Origin: Bolinopsis microptera
Lineage: Eukaryota > Ctenophora > Tentaculata > Lobata > Bolinopsidae
Direction of reading: 5' to 3'
NCBI RefSeq assembly: GCF_026151205.1
Contig: NC_087078.1
Span: 15,889,118 to 15,953,117 of the forward strand
DNA: 64,000 nt
Within the stretch, counting starts at the first letter, position 1. Each line of letters begins with the position of its first letter. Shown piece after piece: positions 9,105 to 18,551 of this stretch. The notes under the pieces were generated by a model, which saw only the letters and a program-made list of their open reading frames with translations, made no database searches and was not told the origin of the DNA. The translations under genes were made by a program, and so were the position numbers.

Positions 9105-11510
9105 TTCACAGTTTATGACTTCTGGCCTCCTTGCGATGTCGTAGCAGGTAGACCATTTCTTGTTGTCGCGGGCTAACCAGATTGTATAGGAACATCGAAG
9201 AGCGACCAAAGCAGCCTCATTCAGGGCTTTATTCTTCGTCCTCTTCGCCAATCCAAAGTAGTTAAATAGAGCTGGTACAGTATGGTGCCAGAAGCCCCTA
9301 CACCCAATCTCTACCGTAAAGAGCAGAGCTTTCCAACCGCACCCGTCGATGCCAGGAATCAGCTCTCTGTTGTAGCGTGCTTCTTTACGTGCTACTTGGT
9401 CACTGAAGTTACTCTCGTCACCACAAGTCAGTTCAATCAGAACTACTTCTCTCAAACTATCCGACCATACTACAATGTCGGGTCTCTCCGCTGTGTTGTA
9501 GATGTGCTGTGGGAACTGGGCAGGTAGTGTATCCTCGTCCCATATCAGCTTCCAGTCTTTCGCTCTCTCAAAGGGCCTCTCCTTCCTCAACTTTGGCTTT
9601 GGGTGTTCATACTTCCCATCCTTCGACTTGAACCGTATCCATTCTTTGTCGGAGGTCGTGGAACCTGAGGAATTGTACATCTTGAGTTGGTCAAGCAAGG
9701 CTCCGGCTATAACACGTAGGACGTTGTCATGTCTCCAGTTGTACCTTTTGGAGTTTCTTGCTACACTGCAGACGGCTAGGATATGCTTGATGTTGCACGT
9801 CTTCCATCCACAAAGTGCACAATTTCCTGTACTCGAGTAGTTCCACAATTTCATGTTTGCAGGGGTATTAGCCACGTCGTGTGTCGAGTTTAGGTGGAAT
9901 TTAAGGAGAGCCGGGCTCATCTTGTAGTTGTAGATAAGGCTGTTCCATCCTAAGTCTAACTGCATCGTGTTCTCCCATGTCAAGAACTTGCCCTGTACTC
10001 CCTTGTTTACCAGGGTGACTAGCATGTCGTTCTCTGACACCGATTCTACCAGTTGCCTTAGCTTCTGCCTCTCAGTCAACTTTGGTTTGCATCCGAGTCC
10101 TACTCGATCTTTAGTCACTACTCCAACCAACTCCTGGAAGTAAAGATCTCGCTCTCTTGCCGTCAGCTCCGTTGTATAAGACCATCTCGGGCTGTTCTCC
10201 TGTTTCTCTCTCTTGTTATTATAGGCTTCTACAACTTTGGTGTCATCACTGTTCTTCAGGGCGTGTCCCTTTGATACCTGAAGAGACTTGTATAAGTCAC
10301 TCAGCTTCTTCAAGTTTAGCCCGAAGTAATCCTTGCTCCTGTACAGGACTGTCACAGTAATTGATCTAGTAACACCCAACCACTTCTTCAAGAATCTGGT
10401 GCAGATAGCATCCAGTTCGTACACAAAACTTACAGGAAGGTTGTAAATCATCAGATCCCAGGACATCTTGCTAGTCAGCATGTTATTGTAGATCCAACAC
10501 TTCATGACACCGTTGAGACCACACTCATCCACTGTCTGAAACAGAGTTTTTAGTTTGTCTTCAATCCGTTGTTTAGTGTCATTTAACCCTAGATCGACAT
10601 AGATCCAGTGGCCCAGGAACTTAATCGGGTTGTTTCCTACATAGCTGATTATCTGGCCGTCAATCAATATCTCTGGGTCATAAGCCTGGTACGTACCATC
10701 TATCACCTTCATTCCCAGGGAGACACACTTGCTAGGCTTGGCCTTCATTTTCCTACTCCAATCCAAAAACTGCTCCATCAACTCTATCTGCTTCTTTACC
10801 TTCTCTAGTCTGGAGGACATAAGTGTTAGGTCATCTGCAAAAGCCCGATTCGATGTAGGTTGCGAGCTAAAGGAGGGCTTATAACCCAGTTCTTTTTGAT
10901 CTTGTAGAAGATCTAACAGTAAGTTGAATACAATCAGGAACAACACTACTGAAAGAGGGTCTCCTTGAAAGAGGCCTAACATGTAGTAGAACCAATTTGA
11001 CTTCCAGTCTTTGGTTACCACCCTTACAATCAGTTCATCATAGTACTTAAACATGTAATCTATGAGCCATTCAGGGAATTTGTAATGCCGGAGGGCATAG
11101 AGGATCAAGTTGTGTGGGACCCTGCCATATGCATTCATTAAATCCACCCAGACAACGAATATCTGACGTCTAGTAGATTTGGCGTCTTTTAGTTCTTCCA
11201 TAAGCACTTGGGTGTGTTCAAGACAACCAGGAGTCTTCTTCAGAAAGCCCTTCTGAACTGACTTGTCTATGTACTTATTAGACACCATATAATCCAGCAT
11301 CTTGTCTGCTAGAATTCCCATGTTCAACTTGCCGCTGGTGTTCGTCTTTGTAATATTCCTGAACTTGCTTGGGTCTGACAGATCCTCAGTCTTTGGGATA
11401 AGGACTGCTTCACCAAATCGCCATTGTAGTGGCACTATCTTCTTGTCCCACAGGGTAGATAGGGTTTGGAAGATCATGTGTGCGGTTCTCGGGCATCTCT
11501 TATACACCAC
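9099..11510 (-). CDS. RLE1 polyprotein, RT to endonuclease part
   Basis: About 800 residues. RT motifs: FGEAVLIPK, VVWVDLMNAYGRVPH (catalytic Asp), LFQGDPLSVVLF and FADDLTLMS (catalytic DD). Near residue 560 is the finger CALCGWKTCNIKHILAVC, followed by the WRHDNVLR block typical of this family. The endonuclease has RPDIVVWS then VVLIELTC, the PD-(D/E)XK-like catalytic pair. The protein ends VINCES; the Ser codon and the TGA (9099-9101) lie in the flanking LINE A duplication rather than in the element. Its 5' part overlaps one copy of the tandem duplication, so this frame begins artificially inside the RT. Together with the pieces at 11521-12336 and 17365-18298 it would make one protein of roughly 1,180 residues. 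Confidence 0.85.
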   Translation of the reverse strand: MVYKRCPRTAHMIFQTLSTLWDKKIVPLQWRFGEAVLIPKTEDLSDPSKFRNITKTNTSGKLNMGILADKMLDYMVSNKYIDKSVQKGFLKKTPGCLEHTQVLMEELKDAKSTRRQIFVVWVDLMNAYGRVPHNLILYALRHYKFPEWLIDYMFKYYDELIVRVVTKDWKSNWFYYMLGLFQGDPLSVVLFLIVFNLLLDLLQDQKELGYKPSFSSQPTSNRAFADDLTLMSSRLEKVKKQIELMEQFLDWSRKMKAKPSKCVSLGMKVIDGTYQAYDPEILIDGQIISYVGNNPIKFLGHWIYVDLGLNDTKQRIEDKLKTLFQTVDECGLNGVMKCWIYNNMLTSKMSWDLMIYNLPVSFVYELDAICTRFLKKWLGVTRSITVTVLYRSKDYFGLNLKKLSDLYKSLQVSKGHALKNSDDTKVVEAYNNKREKQENSPRWSYTTELTARERDLYFQELVGVVTKDRVGLGCKPKLTERQKLRQLVESVSENDMLVTLVNKGVQGKFLTWENTMQLDLGWNSLIYNYKMSPALLKFHLNSTHDVANTPANMKLWNYSSTGNCALCGWKTCNIKHILAVCSVARNSKRYNWRHDNVLRVIAGALLDQLKMYNSSGSTTSDKEWIRFKSKDGKYEHPKPKLRKERPFERAKDWKLIWDEDTLPAQFPQHIYNTAERPDIVVWSDSLREVVLIELTCGDESNFSDQVARKEARYNRELIPGIDGCGWKALLFTVEIGCRGFWHHTVPALFNYFGLAKRTKNKALNEAALVALRCSYTIWLARDNKKWSTCYDIARRPEVINCES

Positions 11511-12151
11511 ATATGGTACATTCTTTTTGATCTTGTAGAAGATCTAACAGTAAGTTGAATACAATCAGGAACAACACTACTGAAAGAGGGTCTCCTTGAA
11601 AGAGGCCTAACATGTAGTAGAACCAATTTGACTTCCAGTCTTTGGTTACCACCCTTACAATCAGTTCATCATAGTACTTAAACATGTAATCTATGAGCCA
11701 TTCAGGGAATTTGTAATGCCGGAGGGCATAGAGGATCAAGTTGTGTGGGACCCTGCCATATGCATTCATTAAATCCACCCAGACAACGAATATCTGACGT
11801 CTAGTAGATTTGGCGTCTTTTAGTTCTTCCATAAGCACTTGGGTGTGTTCAAGACAACCAGGAGTCTTCTTCAGAAAGCCCTTCTGAACTGACTTGTCTA
11901 TGTACTTATTAGACACCATATAATCCAGCATCTTGTCTGCTAGAATTCCCATGTTCAACTTGCCGCTGGTGTTCGTCTTTGTAATATTCCTGAACTTTCT
12001 TGGGTCTGACAGATCCTCAGTCTTTGGGATAAGGACTGCTTCACCAAATCGCCATTGTAGTGGCACTATCTTCTTGTCCCACAGGGTAGATAGGGTTTGG
12101 AAGATCATGTGTGCGGTTCTCGGGCATCTCTTATACACCACATATGGTACA
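10890..12151 (-). repeat. 631-bp tandem duplication inside the RLE1 reverse transcriptase
   Basis: Two adjacent copies, 10890-11520 and 11521-12151. A visible difference is TTGCTTGGG against TTTCTTGGG (Ser versus Arg codon in the RT). 631 is not a multiple of three, so the duplication breaks the frame. Near-identity means it is recent, or an assembly artefact. Confidence 0.9.
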
Positions 12152-12336
12152 CCGTTTGGACCAGGGGATGACTTATTACGCCTGCTCTTCAGCTTTGCAT
12201 CGAAATCTTCCTTGTCCAGCTTTGTCAGCTCGAACTTAACTACTGGGGGCTTGGCCTCAGGAAGGCCTTCCAACTTAGTGTAGATTGCACCTCTGTCCGT
12301 GTCCTTATACTCCTTCTTGAAGAACCTGTCTGCTTC
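11521..12336 (-). pseudogene. RLE1 RT N-terminal part plus extra duplicated RT segment
   Basis: The open frame from the copia boundary reads EADRFFKKEYKD, LTKLDKEDF, NKSSPGPNGVPYVVYK and then the same RT segment (FGEAVLIPK to LLDLLQDQKE) that is repeated at 10890-11520, ending after the duplication junction in CTICGV. SPGPNGVPY is the usual start of the RT fingers in this group. The N-terminal residues connect in frame to the SFSKE codons on the other side of the copia insertion. Confidence 0.8.
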
Positions 12337-12494
12337 TGTTAACTTTAAATGGATCACTATGCAATGAAACACACCAGTTGTTACAAGTAATTATCAAACC
12401 CCACAGACAACATGTTTGTGGTACATTCTGAAATAGAACACAATTAGTATATATTATATCGACTATCATAAATATATAAACCAAATATATAGCA
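12337..12494 (-). repeat. copia 3' LTR
   Basis: 158 bp, on the minus strand starting TGCTATATATTTGG and ending AAAGTTAACA, so TG...CA. Identical base for base to 17207-17364. Promoter and poly-A signals would be expected here, but at 158 bp it is short for a copia LTR. Confidence 0.92.
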
Positions 12495-12819
12495 ATTCAC
12501 AATCTCCCGTTCTTTCTTAAAAAGGCTTTGAAAGATTTAAAATATTAAATATAAAATAAAGGTGTCACAAGAAAGACTATAATCTTTCTAAATCTAACTT
12601 CCCTCTTTGTGGATACATGCACAACATGTAATAGAAAATCGTTTTAAACGAGCACATTATATAAATCACAAATACCAATATATTCACTCTTTTAAACGAG
12701 CACATTATATAAATCACAAATACCAATATATTCACTCTTTTAACTTCTTTAAGTTTCAAATTATTAAGATTATTAAAATCCTTCACACACAATATTAAAA
12801 ACTTTGAATACAATGTTTA
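12495..12819 (-). other. copia non-coding region between gag-pol stop and 3' LTR
   Basis: Contains two exact 48-bp tandem units (12643-12690 and 12691-12738), each with TTTTAAACGAGCACATTATA. A short purine-rich stretch (AAGAACGGGAG on the minus strand) lies about 13 bp from the LTR and may serve as the polypurine tract, though its placement is not typical. Confidence 0.6.
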
Positions 12820-15800
12820 TTATTGGAATACAATTCTAAACAGTTCATTGTCAAATTCTCCTGACGACAATACCTCCCGTAGCAGTGAAGTTGGAGCTCC
12901 AGCTTTAGTCAAACAATCTGCAAGCTGTTTCTTTGTTGAAATCCAACGAACTGTCATTTCACTATTGTTCACTCGCTGTCTCAGGCAAGCTATTGGTATC
13001 CTCAATCCCTTGTCATCAACATTTTTCGAGGTTTGGATAGCATCATGTAGAGACTTGCAATCAGTCATTACAATGACATCAAGTTTTCCAGATAACATGA
13101 TCTCACTCAGCTGAGCTTGGATCAACTCACATGTTTCCACTGCTTCGATCATTGCCCAACTCTCCGCTGCTAAAGTACTTTTACATACTCTCCGGATTTT
13201 TCTACTCTGCCATGTAATGGGGCAAGATTTTCCTGTAAGCGAAACAAGGAAAATTATGAAGCCTCCCTGAGAGCTACCATCCTTCAAGTTTCCATACGAT
13301 GCATCACAGAAAACCACTAAGACTGACTCAGGCAACAGTAGTTTCTTAAACCTGAGTGTTAGAGGATTCTTTTCTAAGAACTTTACTGTTTTGTTTACCA
13401 TTTTCAAATCTGCGATGGTCCCTTCAGTCACAGAATTACTAGCAAAACATGTAGCATAAGCTACATCTGGCCGTGTCTGTGTTGATACCCACAACAACTG
13501 TCCGCACACAGTTCTCAGTTGTTGCTTTTCTTTCTCGTTGATTGGGAGCGTATTTCGATTCACTCGGGTGGGGTCGATCTCTATTCTTGAAATCTGGTCT
13601 GCATACCCCAGTTGTGATACCAGAATTCCAGATTGTGTTTGCTTTACATCAAGACCAGTATAAGCAAATTCAACTTCGACCTCCGTACTTAGACGAAACT
13701 TCTTCTTCAGTTCCCCAATAACTTCCCTTTCAAACTTCTTGCTTCCACTGAACATCAGATCGTCAACATGCACAGCAATGATACCCTCGAGTTTTCCTTC
13801 ATCATACCAGAACATGAATGACTCATCATATGACGATACCACAACATTTAACTTCACTAGAGTATCACGAAGCTCAACATACCACATTCTAGGTCCGTCT
13901 ACTAACCCGTAAATACATTTGTTCAGTTTCCAGATTTTCCTCGTTTCAGCTTCCTTCGGAGGAATAATGAAGACATCTCTTGAAATCTTCTTGCCTTGCA
14001 AGAAGGCAGCCTGAACATCGATGTGTTGTAACTTCCAAATTTCTGTTGCAACTATTGTAAGGAGCAGTCTTATAGAGTCCCTGTTACATGTTGGGGAGTC
14101 CTTTCGTATGTTGCTACTATTTTCTTGATAACCAAGTGCCACTAAACGAGCTTTAACAGAACCTTCTGCTTTTTTTGTAATTACCCAACGAACACCAACA
14201 TTGGACTGTTCGTTTGCATCAACTTCCACGTAAACCTTGTTTACTTTGAACTTCTCAAGCTCTGCTAGCTTGGCATCTACAACTGCTTGGTCATACATAC
14301 TCACACTGGACAGCAACACCTCTTCTTCTGTTTCTGGTGACAGGTCATCTCTCCAATTCACAGCAAGCTCATACCAATCCACACATTGGATGCTCTCCTC
14401 ACCATCAAGTTGAATATTTACACAGTTTTTGTAACTGCCAGTTGATTTTCCCGCACGGCTATGGATATACGCTTTATGCCAGATCTCACCATCCTCCTCT
14501 GGATACTTTGGAAGAAACTCCACGTGACTTCTTGCTTTAGGAAGTCCTGATTTGTGCTGAGGTCTGATTGTTGCTGTTGTCTCACTTTGAGGCAGTGTTT
14601 CTGTTTCCGGTACAGAAACTGCTGTTTCCATAGAGCAAGATGGTTGATCCTCTAGGAAATTTCTCTGCGTCTCTAATGGGGATTTTGGTGAACTTGATAC
14701 AATACTCGGGTTAGGTTGCCCAACAACTGACTCTGAGGTAATGGGATATCCTGTTGTTGTATCCCTGGTTAGATGACATGCACTGCACTTATAATACTGA
14801 TTTCCATGCTTTAAAATATATAAATGAGTAATGTCTCTCCCCAGTATAACACCTGGCCCACTCCATTTTGCAGATCCTTTTCTCTTGTACATCACCTTTT
14901 CACCGTTGCTATAATACTCATCATTGCTTGTCCGAACTTGGCTTTGCAGAGCTCTACGTATCTTGTTGCTACTTTCACACTTTGCAAATGCTTGCCTTGC
15001 ACTGTGCATTGCATTAACATTATCAGCCACGGTTTTACTCACCGTTGTTTCTTCTAAAGCTGGCAGTCTATCATCGATGACATTCGGAAGTGAAGGGTTA
15101 CGGCCCATTGTCAACTGATTTGCAGAAAACCCACCAAACATCTGCATGGAGTTTTTCGCACTTAGTGCCCAACACAATGCAACTTCCCAGTTGCATTTTG
15201 AATCTTCCTTCGTTTTTACCATCATCTCTGTCAGCATCTTATGATGACGTTCTACAATCCCATTGCTCCAAGGGCTCTCGGCAGCTGAATTTTGCACATC
15301 CACATTGAATCTTTGACACATCTCAGTAAACTCCTCATTGGCGAACTCTCCACCATTATCAGCCATGAATTTCTTGGGATTTCCAAAGATGGATATCCAT
15401 CCAGAGCAAATTCCTTGGATGATTGTCTCTTTCTTCTTATTGTAGATTATTCTAGCTGCTGAATATCTTGTCACCGAATCAATCATATGCAAGATATACA
15501 CATTAGGAGTGCCAGGAACATTCTTAAGGTCCATTGCAACACATTCGTTGAACACCTTTCCTCTTGGGAGACCCACCACTGGTCTTGACTTGGGTTTCTT
15601 GTACATCAGACATATTTTACAACTGCTGGATACCTCATCAATTGCTTTCATGTATTCTGGTCTCTTAAATCCTGCAGTTTTCAGCAATGTTTTCAGTTTA
15701 TCACTAGGAGGGTGTGAGAATTGTTTGTGGATTTTTTCCACTTTCCTCCTAATCTCCTTTTCGTCAGTACCAAACAAACCTTCTTCGCTGATTGTCATCA

Positions 15801-17184
15801 CCAGATGTGGGGTCTTTCGATCTGGCGGCCCAATGGTCATGCGTCTTTTATTACAAAGAGGAACGCAATAGTGCTTTGATTTAGTTTCAAACAAATCAAC
15901 ACAATCTCCACTGAATCTCATTGTATCATTTGTGAAATCCAACACAGCACCAGCTCTCTTTAACGATGCTTTACTGAGAAGCAACGGCAGTTCTTTCTCA
16001 ACAATGTTTGCTTCTATCCGAACATCTGTCTTTCCTATTCGCCCAGGGATGATAGTCTTTTCTGTGGAAATGACTTCGAGTCCATCCCCAAATCTAAAAG
16101 GCGTCGAGCAAGGTTCACTAACCATCATTTTCAGTTGTTTTTCTTCCAGAGTTTCTCTGTAGTGATTCACCCAGTTCCTACCAACAACTGTCTTTGTACA
16201 TCCGGAATCAATAACTGCACATGCTAATGACTCATATACAAGAGAACCAAGGTTCGTATCACTCATCAGGCACTCTTCAGGAATCTCAACAACATCTTCA
16301 GATTCAGACACCACCATGAATGTTAAGAATGCACCCTCTGCTTCCATGGCCGTAACATTCTCAGCACCAACTTGTGCGAAATACTGTGCATTATCTGTTG
16401 AACTTGAAGAAGCTCTGTTCTTGCTTGTGCACCATCTTGCAATATGGTTTTTATCGCCACAAGCATAGCATCCAGTATACGCACTCTTTTGTCGATTATA
16501 CGGATGATGATGATTCCCACGTCCTCTTGACATCCTTCTGTAGTTTCCTCGTCCACCTCTTGGGGTTGAGTTGTATGTATAGTTACATTCCTCATGTTCC
16601 ACCTTCACTGATATTGACGCAGGCAGTGTGGAAAGGTTCGATTGGACGGAGAAGATTTTCCCGATCGTTTCACACATATCTTTATAAGTAAGATCCTTTA
16701 CAGTTGCCAAAGCGAGATCATATTTTTCTGACGGAAGGTTAGCGCTGTTAAGGAATCTGTAGGCCAGGACTGCTTCAGGAAGAGTGATTTTGTGTCTCCT
16801 GAGATCCGCTAGCAACTTCTCAAACTCAGATATGTAACTCTGTAAAGACAACCCTTCTGGTCTCACATATTTTTCAAACTTACCGTAAGCTCGGTAACAG
16901 GTTTGAGCTGAGTCCTCTAAATAGATTTTGTCAAGATGACTTAAAATCTTCGCTATTGCATCCTCTGCAATTAGGACATCTTTCCCCAATGATCGTACTG
17001 TATCCTTTATCTTCCCTTGTTTCAATTCTAAGAGCAATGCAGTTCCTTGTCTCTTTTTCTCTAAACCCGTGAACTCTTGCCACAGCTGCAGGTCTAACTT
17101 CCAATTGCAGTAGTCCTGATCCTCACTGTATGCCGGTGGGGCTTTGTAATTACTAGTTACTCTAACTGTCTCTGGGGGTGCCAT
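12820..17184 (-). CDS. copia gag-pol polyprotein
   Basis: 1,454 codons from the ATG at 17184 (MAPPETVRV); the frame is open a little further up but without ATG. Order of domains (residues from this ATG): gag with UBN2-like fold, then zinc knuckle CYACGDKNHIARWC at about 239-252; protease DSGCTKT near 326; integrase with HKQFSHPP, core Asp in IDSVTRY, MADNGGEF and the catalytic Glu in WSNGIVERHH; reverse transcriptase with DVQAAFLQGKK and VHVDDLMF; RNase H starting DASYGNLKDG. Gag/PR/IN/RT/RH order with integrase before RT defines Ty1/copia. The protein would be self-cleaved by its protease and would assemble virus-like particles. All catalytic motifs I looked for are present and no frame break was seen. 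Confidence 0.95.
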   Translation of the reverse strand: MAPPETVRVTSNYKAPPAYSEDQDYCNWKLDLQLWQEFTGLEKKRQGTALLLELKQGKIKDTVRSLGKDVLIAEDAIAKILSHLDKIYLEDSAQTCYRAYGKFEKYVRPEGLSLQSYISEFEKLLADLRRHKITLPEAVLAYRFLNSANLPSEKYDLALATVKDLTYKDMCETIGKIFSVQSNLSTLPASISVKVEHEECNYTYNSTPRGGRGNYRRMSRGRGNHHHPYNRQKSAYTGCYACGDKNHIARWCTSKNRASSSSTDNAQYFAQVGAENVTAMEAEGAFLTFMVVSESEDVVEIPEECLMSDTNLGSLVYESLACAVIDSGCTKTVVGRNWVNHYRETLEEKQLKMMVSEPCSTPFRFGDGLEVISTEKTIIPGRIGKTDVRIEANIVEKELPLLLSKASLKRAGAVLDFTNDTMRFSGDCVDLFETKSKHYCVPLCNKRRMTIGPPDRKTPHLVMTISEEGLFGTDEKEIRRKVEKIHKQFSHPPSDKLKTLLKTAGFKRPEYMKAIDEVSSSCKICLMYKKPKSRPVVGLPRGKVFNECVAMDLKNVPGTPNVYILHMIDSVTRYSAARIIYNKKKETIIQGICSGWISIFGNPKKFMADNGGEFANEEFTEMCQRFNVDVQNSAAESPWSNGIVERHHKMLTEMMVKTKEDSKCNWEVALCWALSAKNSMQMFGGFSANQLTMGRNPSLPNVIDDRLPALEETTVSKTVADNVNAMHSARQAFAKCESSNKIRRALQSQVRTSNDEYYSNGEKVMYKRKGSAKWSGPGVILGRDITHLYILKHGNQYYKCSACHLTRDTTTGYPITSESVVGQPNPSIVSSSPKSPLETQRNFLEDQPSCSMETAVSVPETETLPQSETTATIRPQHKSGLPKARSHVEFLPKYPEEDGEIWHKAYIHSRAGKSTGSYKNCVNIQLDGEESIQCVDWYELAVNWRDDLSPETEEEVLLSSVSMYDQAVVDAKLAELEKFKVNKVYVEVDANEQSNVGVRWVITKKAEGSVKARLVALGYQENSSNIRKDSPTCNRDSIRLLLTIVATEIWKLQHIDVQAAFLQGKKISRDVFIIPPKEAETRKIWKLNKCIYGLVDGPRMWYVELRDTLVKLNVVVSSYDESFMFWYDEGKLEGIIAVHVDDLMFSGSKKFEREVIGELKKKFRLSTEVEVEFAYTGLDVKQTQSGILVSQLGYADQISRIEIDPTRVNRNTLPINEKEKQQLRTVCGQLLWVSTQTRPDVAYATCFASNSVTEGTIADLKMVNKTVKFLEKNPLTLRFKKLLLPESVLVVFCDASYGNLKDGSSQGGFIIFLVSLTGKSCPITWQSRKIRRVCKSTLAAESWAMIEAVETCELIQAQLSEIMLSGKLDVIVMTDCKSLHDAIQTSKNVDDKGLRIPIACLRQRVNNSEMTVRWISTKKQLADCLTKAGAPTSLLREVLSSGEFDNELFRIVFQ

Positions 17185-17189
17185 TGCGT

Positions 17190-17203
17190 CCTTCTCTGCT
17201 ACC
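17190..17203 (-). promoter_or_regulatory. copia primer-binding site, initiator Met tRNA type
   Basis: Directly inside the 5' LTR (two bases away) the minus strand reads TGGTAGCAGAGAAG, close to the TGGTATCAGAG primer-binding sequence that many copia elements use to prime minus-strand DNA with initiator methionine tRNA. Confidence 0.7.
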
Positions 17204-17206
17204 ACT

Positions 17207-17364
17207 TGTTAACTTTAAATGGATCACTATGCAATGAAACACACCAGTTGTTACAAGTAATTATCAAACCCCACAGACAACATGTTTGTGGTACATTCTG
17301 AAATAGAACACAATTAGTATATATTATATCGACTATCATAAATATATAAACCAAATATATAGCA
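17207..17364 (-). repeat. copia 5' LTR
   Basis: 158 bp, identical to 12337-12494. On the minus strand it precedes the primer-binding site and gag. Confidence 0.92.
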
Positions 17365-18298
17365 ATTCCTTAGAGAAGCTTGGCGGAGCGTTGTTCTGCT
17401 TACCGTTAAGTAGCTTCTTGCTGTAGTCATACGGGTTCTTCTTAAACTTATCCTGCTCTTTCTTCTCCTGCTTGCCCCTCTTCTTTTTGAGCTCATTGCG
17501 TCGACTTTTGTTGTGGAGCCGCACCAGCCGGAGGTACTCTCTTTTCGCTGTGGCTGTTGCGTTAGTGTCCTTACTCCTCTTTGCCGACCTCATATCTTTC
17601 TTTGCTATTCTCTTAGAAACCCTAATCGCCTTGGTCTCCCTGTCCTCTCTCTGCTGTTTCTGTTCGAATATCTTCTTCTCTTCCCCAAATCTATATTCCA
17701 GGTAGCTGTAGATTCTCCCTTCAGTCTTTTGAAGCCTGATCGCCTCATCCTTCTCTACGATCTCGTGACACAGCATAACCAAATCTTCATCTATTCCTTT
17801 CCATATTCCTCTCTCTGCTGCTTGTGGTAATTTAAGCTTCTTTGTAACCTCAATCTCGATGTTGGGCGGTTCATGATCTATGAACTGAAAACGCAAGTCT
17901 GAGCAGGCAGGTTCCTTTGTAGCTCTGTGGTTGTGTTCCTGGCTAGGTTCCTGCTCCGACATAGTATTACGGATATCATCTATCCTCACCAAAGGTTCGG
18001 GTTCGAGCTCCGCCGGTCTCATTTTGCATCTCCAGAGATGTTTGTTGATCTGTTTGAACATTCGCTTACACCACTGACAAGTACTATTGTCAAATTCTCT
18101 CAAAGATCCTTCATCGTTAAATCCGGGTTGACCTTTGATCCTCCCCACCTGATCGGAGGTCTTGGGGCATTCTCTTTTAGTTGACGTAGTGTGATTTGTC
18201 TGTACGAGGAGCCTTACTGAGGCAGTTACGTACTCTGCTCTTTCACAGGAGTCATCAGTTCTTTCCCTGAAGTCATCGAGTCTTTCCCCAATCGTCAT
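17365..18298 (-). CDS. RLE1 polyprotein, N-terminal part
   Basis: About 311 codons from the ATG at 18298 (MTIGERLDD) to the copia boundary (SFSKE). A zinc finger CQWCKRMFKQINKHLWRC stands near residue 80, followed by a long, highly charged, Lys/Arg/Glu-rich region (KRIAKKDMRSAKRSK, NELKKKRGKQEKK) that is probably helical and nucleic-acid binding. N-terminal C2H2/C2HC fingers in R2-type elements recognise the target DNA. The residues read beyond SFSKE are copia LTR and not part of the protein. Short repeats of GTCATC...CTTTCC lie upstream near the 5' end of the element. Confidence 0.8.
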
Positions 18299-18383
18299 CA
18301 GCACTTTCCCTGACGTCAGCAGTCTTTCCAGCTGTCAGCAGACTAACACGCCCGTCTGCAGGCGCACAATCCATTTCCGTGTG

Positions 18384-18551
18384 TGAGAAAAATCAACAAT
18401 AAACTATTACAGGTTAGATGTTTACCTGAGTTCTATATCTTTCAATAGCAACTCCATCTATCAATCTGATTAGCAAGTCATTCTGTATTCCACCAGTACT
18501 TGTGATCCTGGTTGCAGCTTTCAACATGTTTTATGGGCCCAACACTCAGCT
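18384..18551 (+). repeat. 168-bp direct duplication flanking RLE1, right copy
   Basis: Second copy of 8937-9104; see there. LINE A 3' UTR continues after it with ATGTACTGAG. Confidence 0.9.

Larger units (their letters stand above)
12337..17364 (-). mobile_element. Ty1/copia LTR retrotransposon, apparently intact
   Basis: A 5,028-bp element on the minus strand, with identical 158-bp LTRs at each end and one uninterrupted gag-pol frame. Identical LTRs and an open frame indicate a very recent insertion that may still be mobile. It sits in the RLE1 coding frame: codons either side (SFSKE and EADRFFKK) are restored if the element is removed. A clean 5-bp target duplication is not visible; at most GAA/TTC (3 bp) repeats, and the exact ends may be off by up to 4 bp because ATTC follows both LTR copies. 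Confidence 0.92.
9105..18383 (-). mobile_element. RLE1: R2/NeSL-type retrotransposon with restriction-like endonuclease
   Basis: Minus-strand non-LTR element inserted in LINE A and itself interrupted by a copia element (12337-17364). Without the copia insertion and the extra 631-bp copy it is about 3.6 kb. It codes for one protein: N-terminal C2HC finger, reverse transcriptase without an APE domain, C-terminal CX2CX8HX4C finger, and an RPD...E restriction-like endonuclease. That order defines the R2/R4/NeSL/Hero-type elements, which usually integrate site-specifically. Here the target is an ordinary LINE. There is no recognisable 3' UTR: the last codons touch the target and the stop codon is contributed by LINE A. 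Confidence 0.85.
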
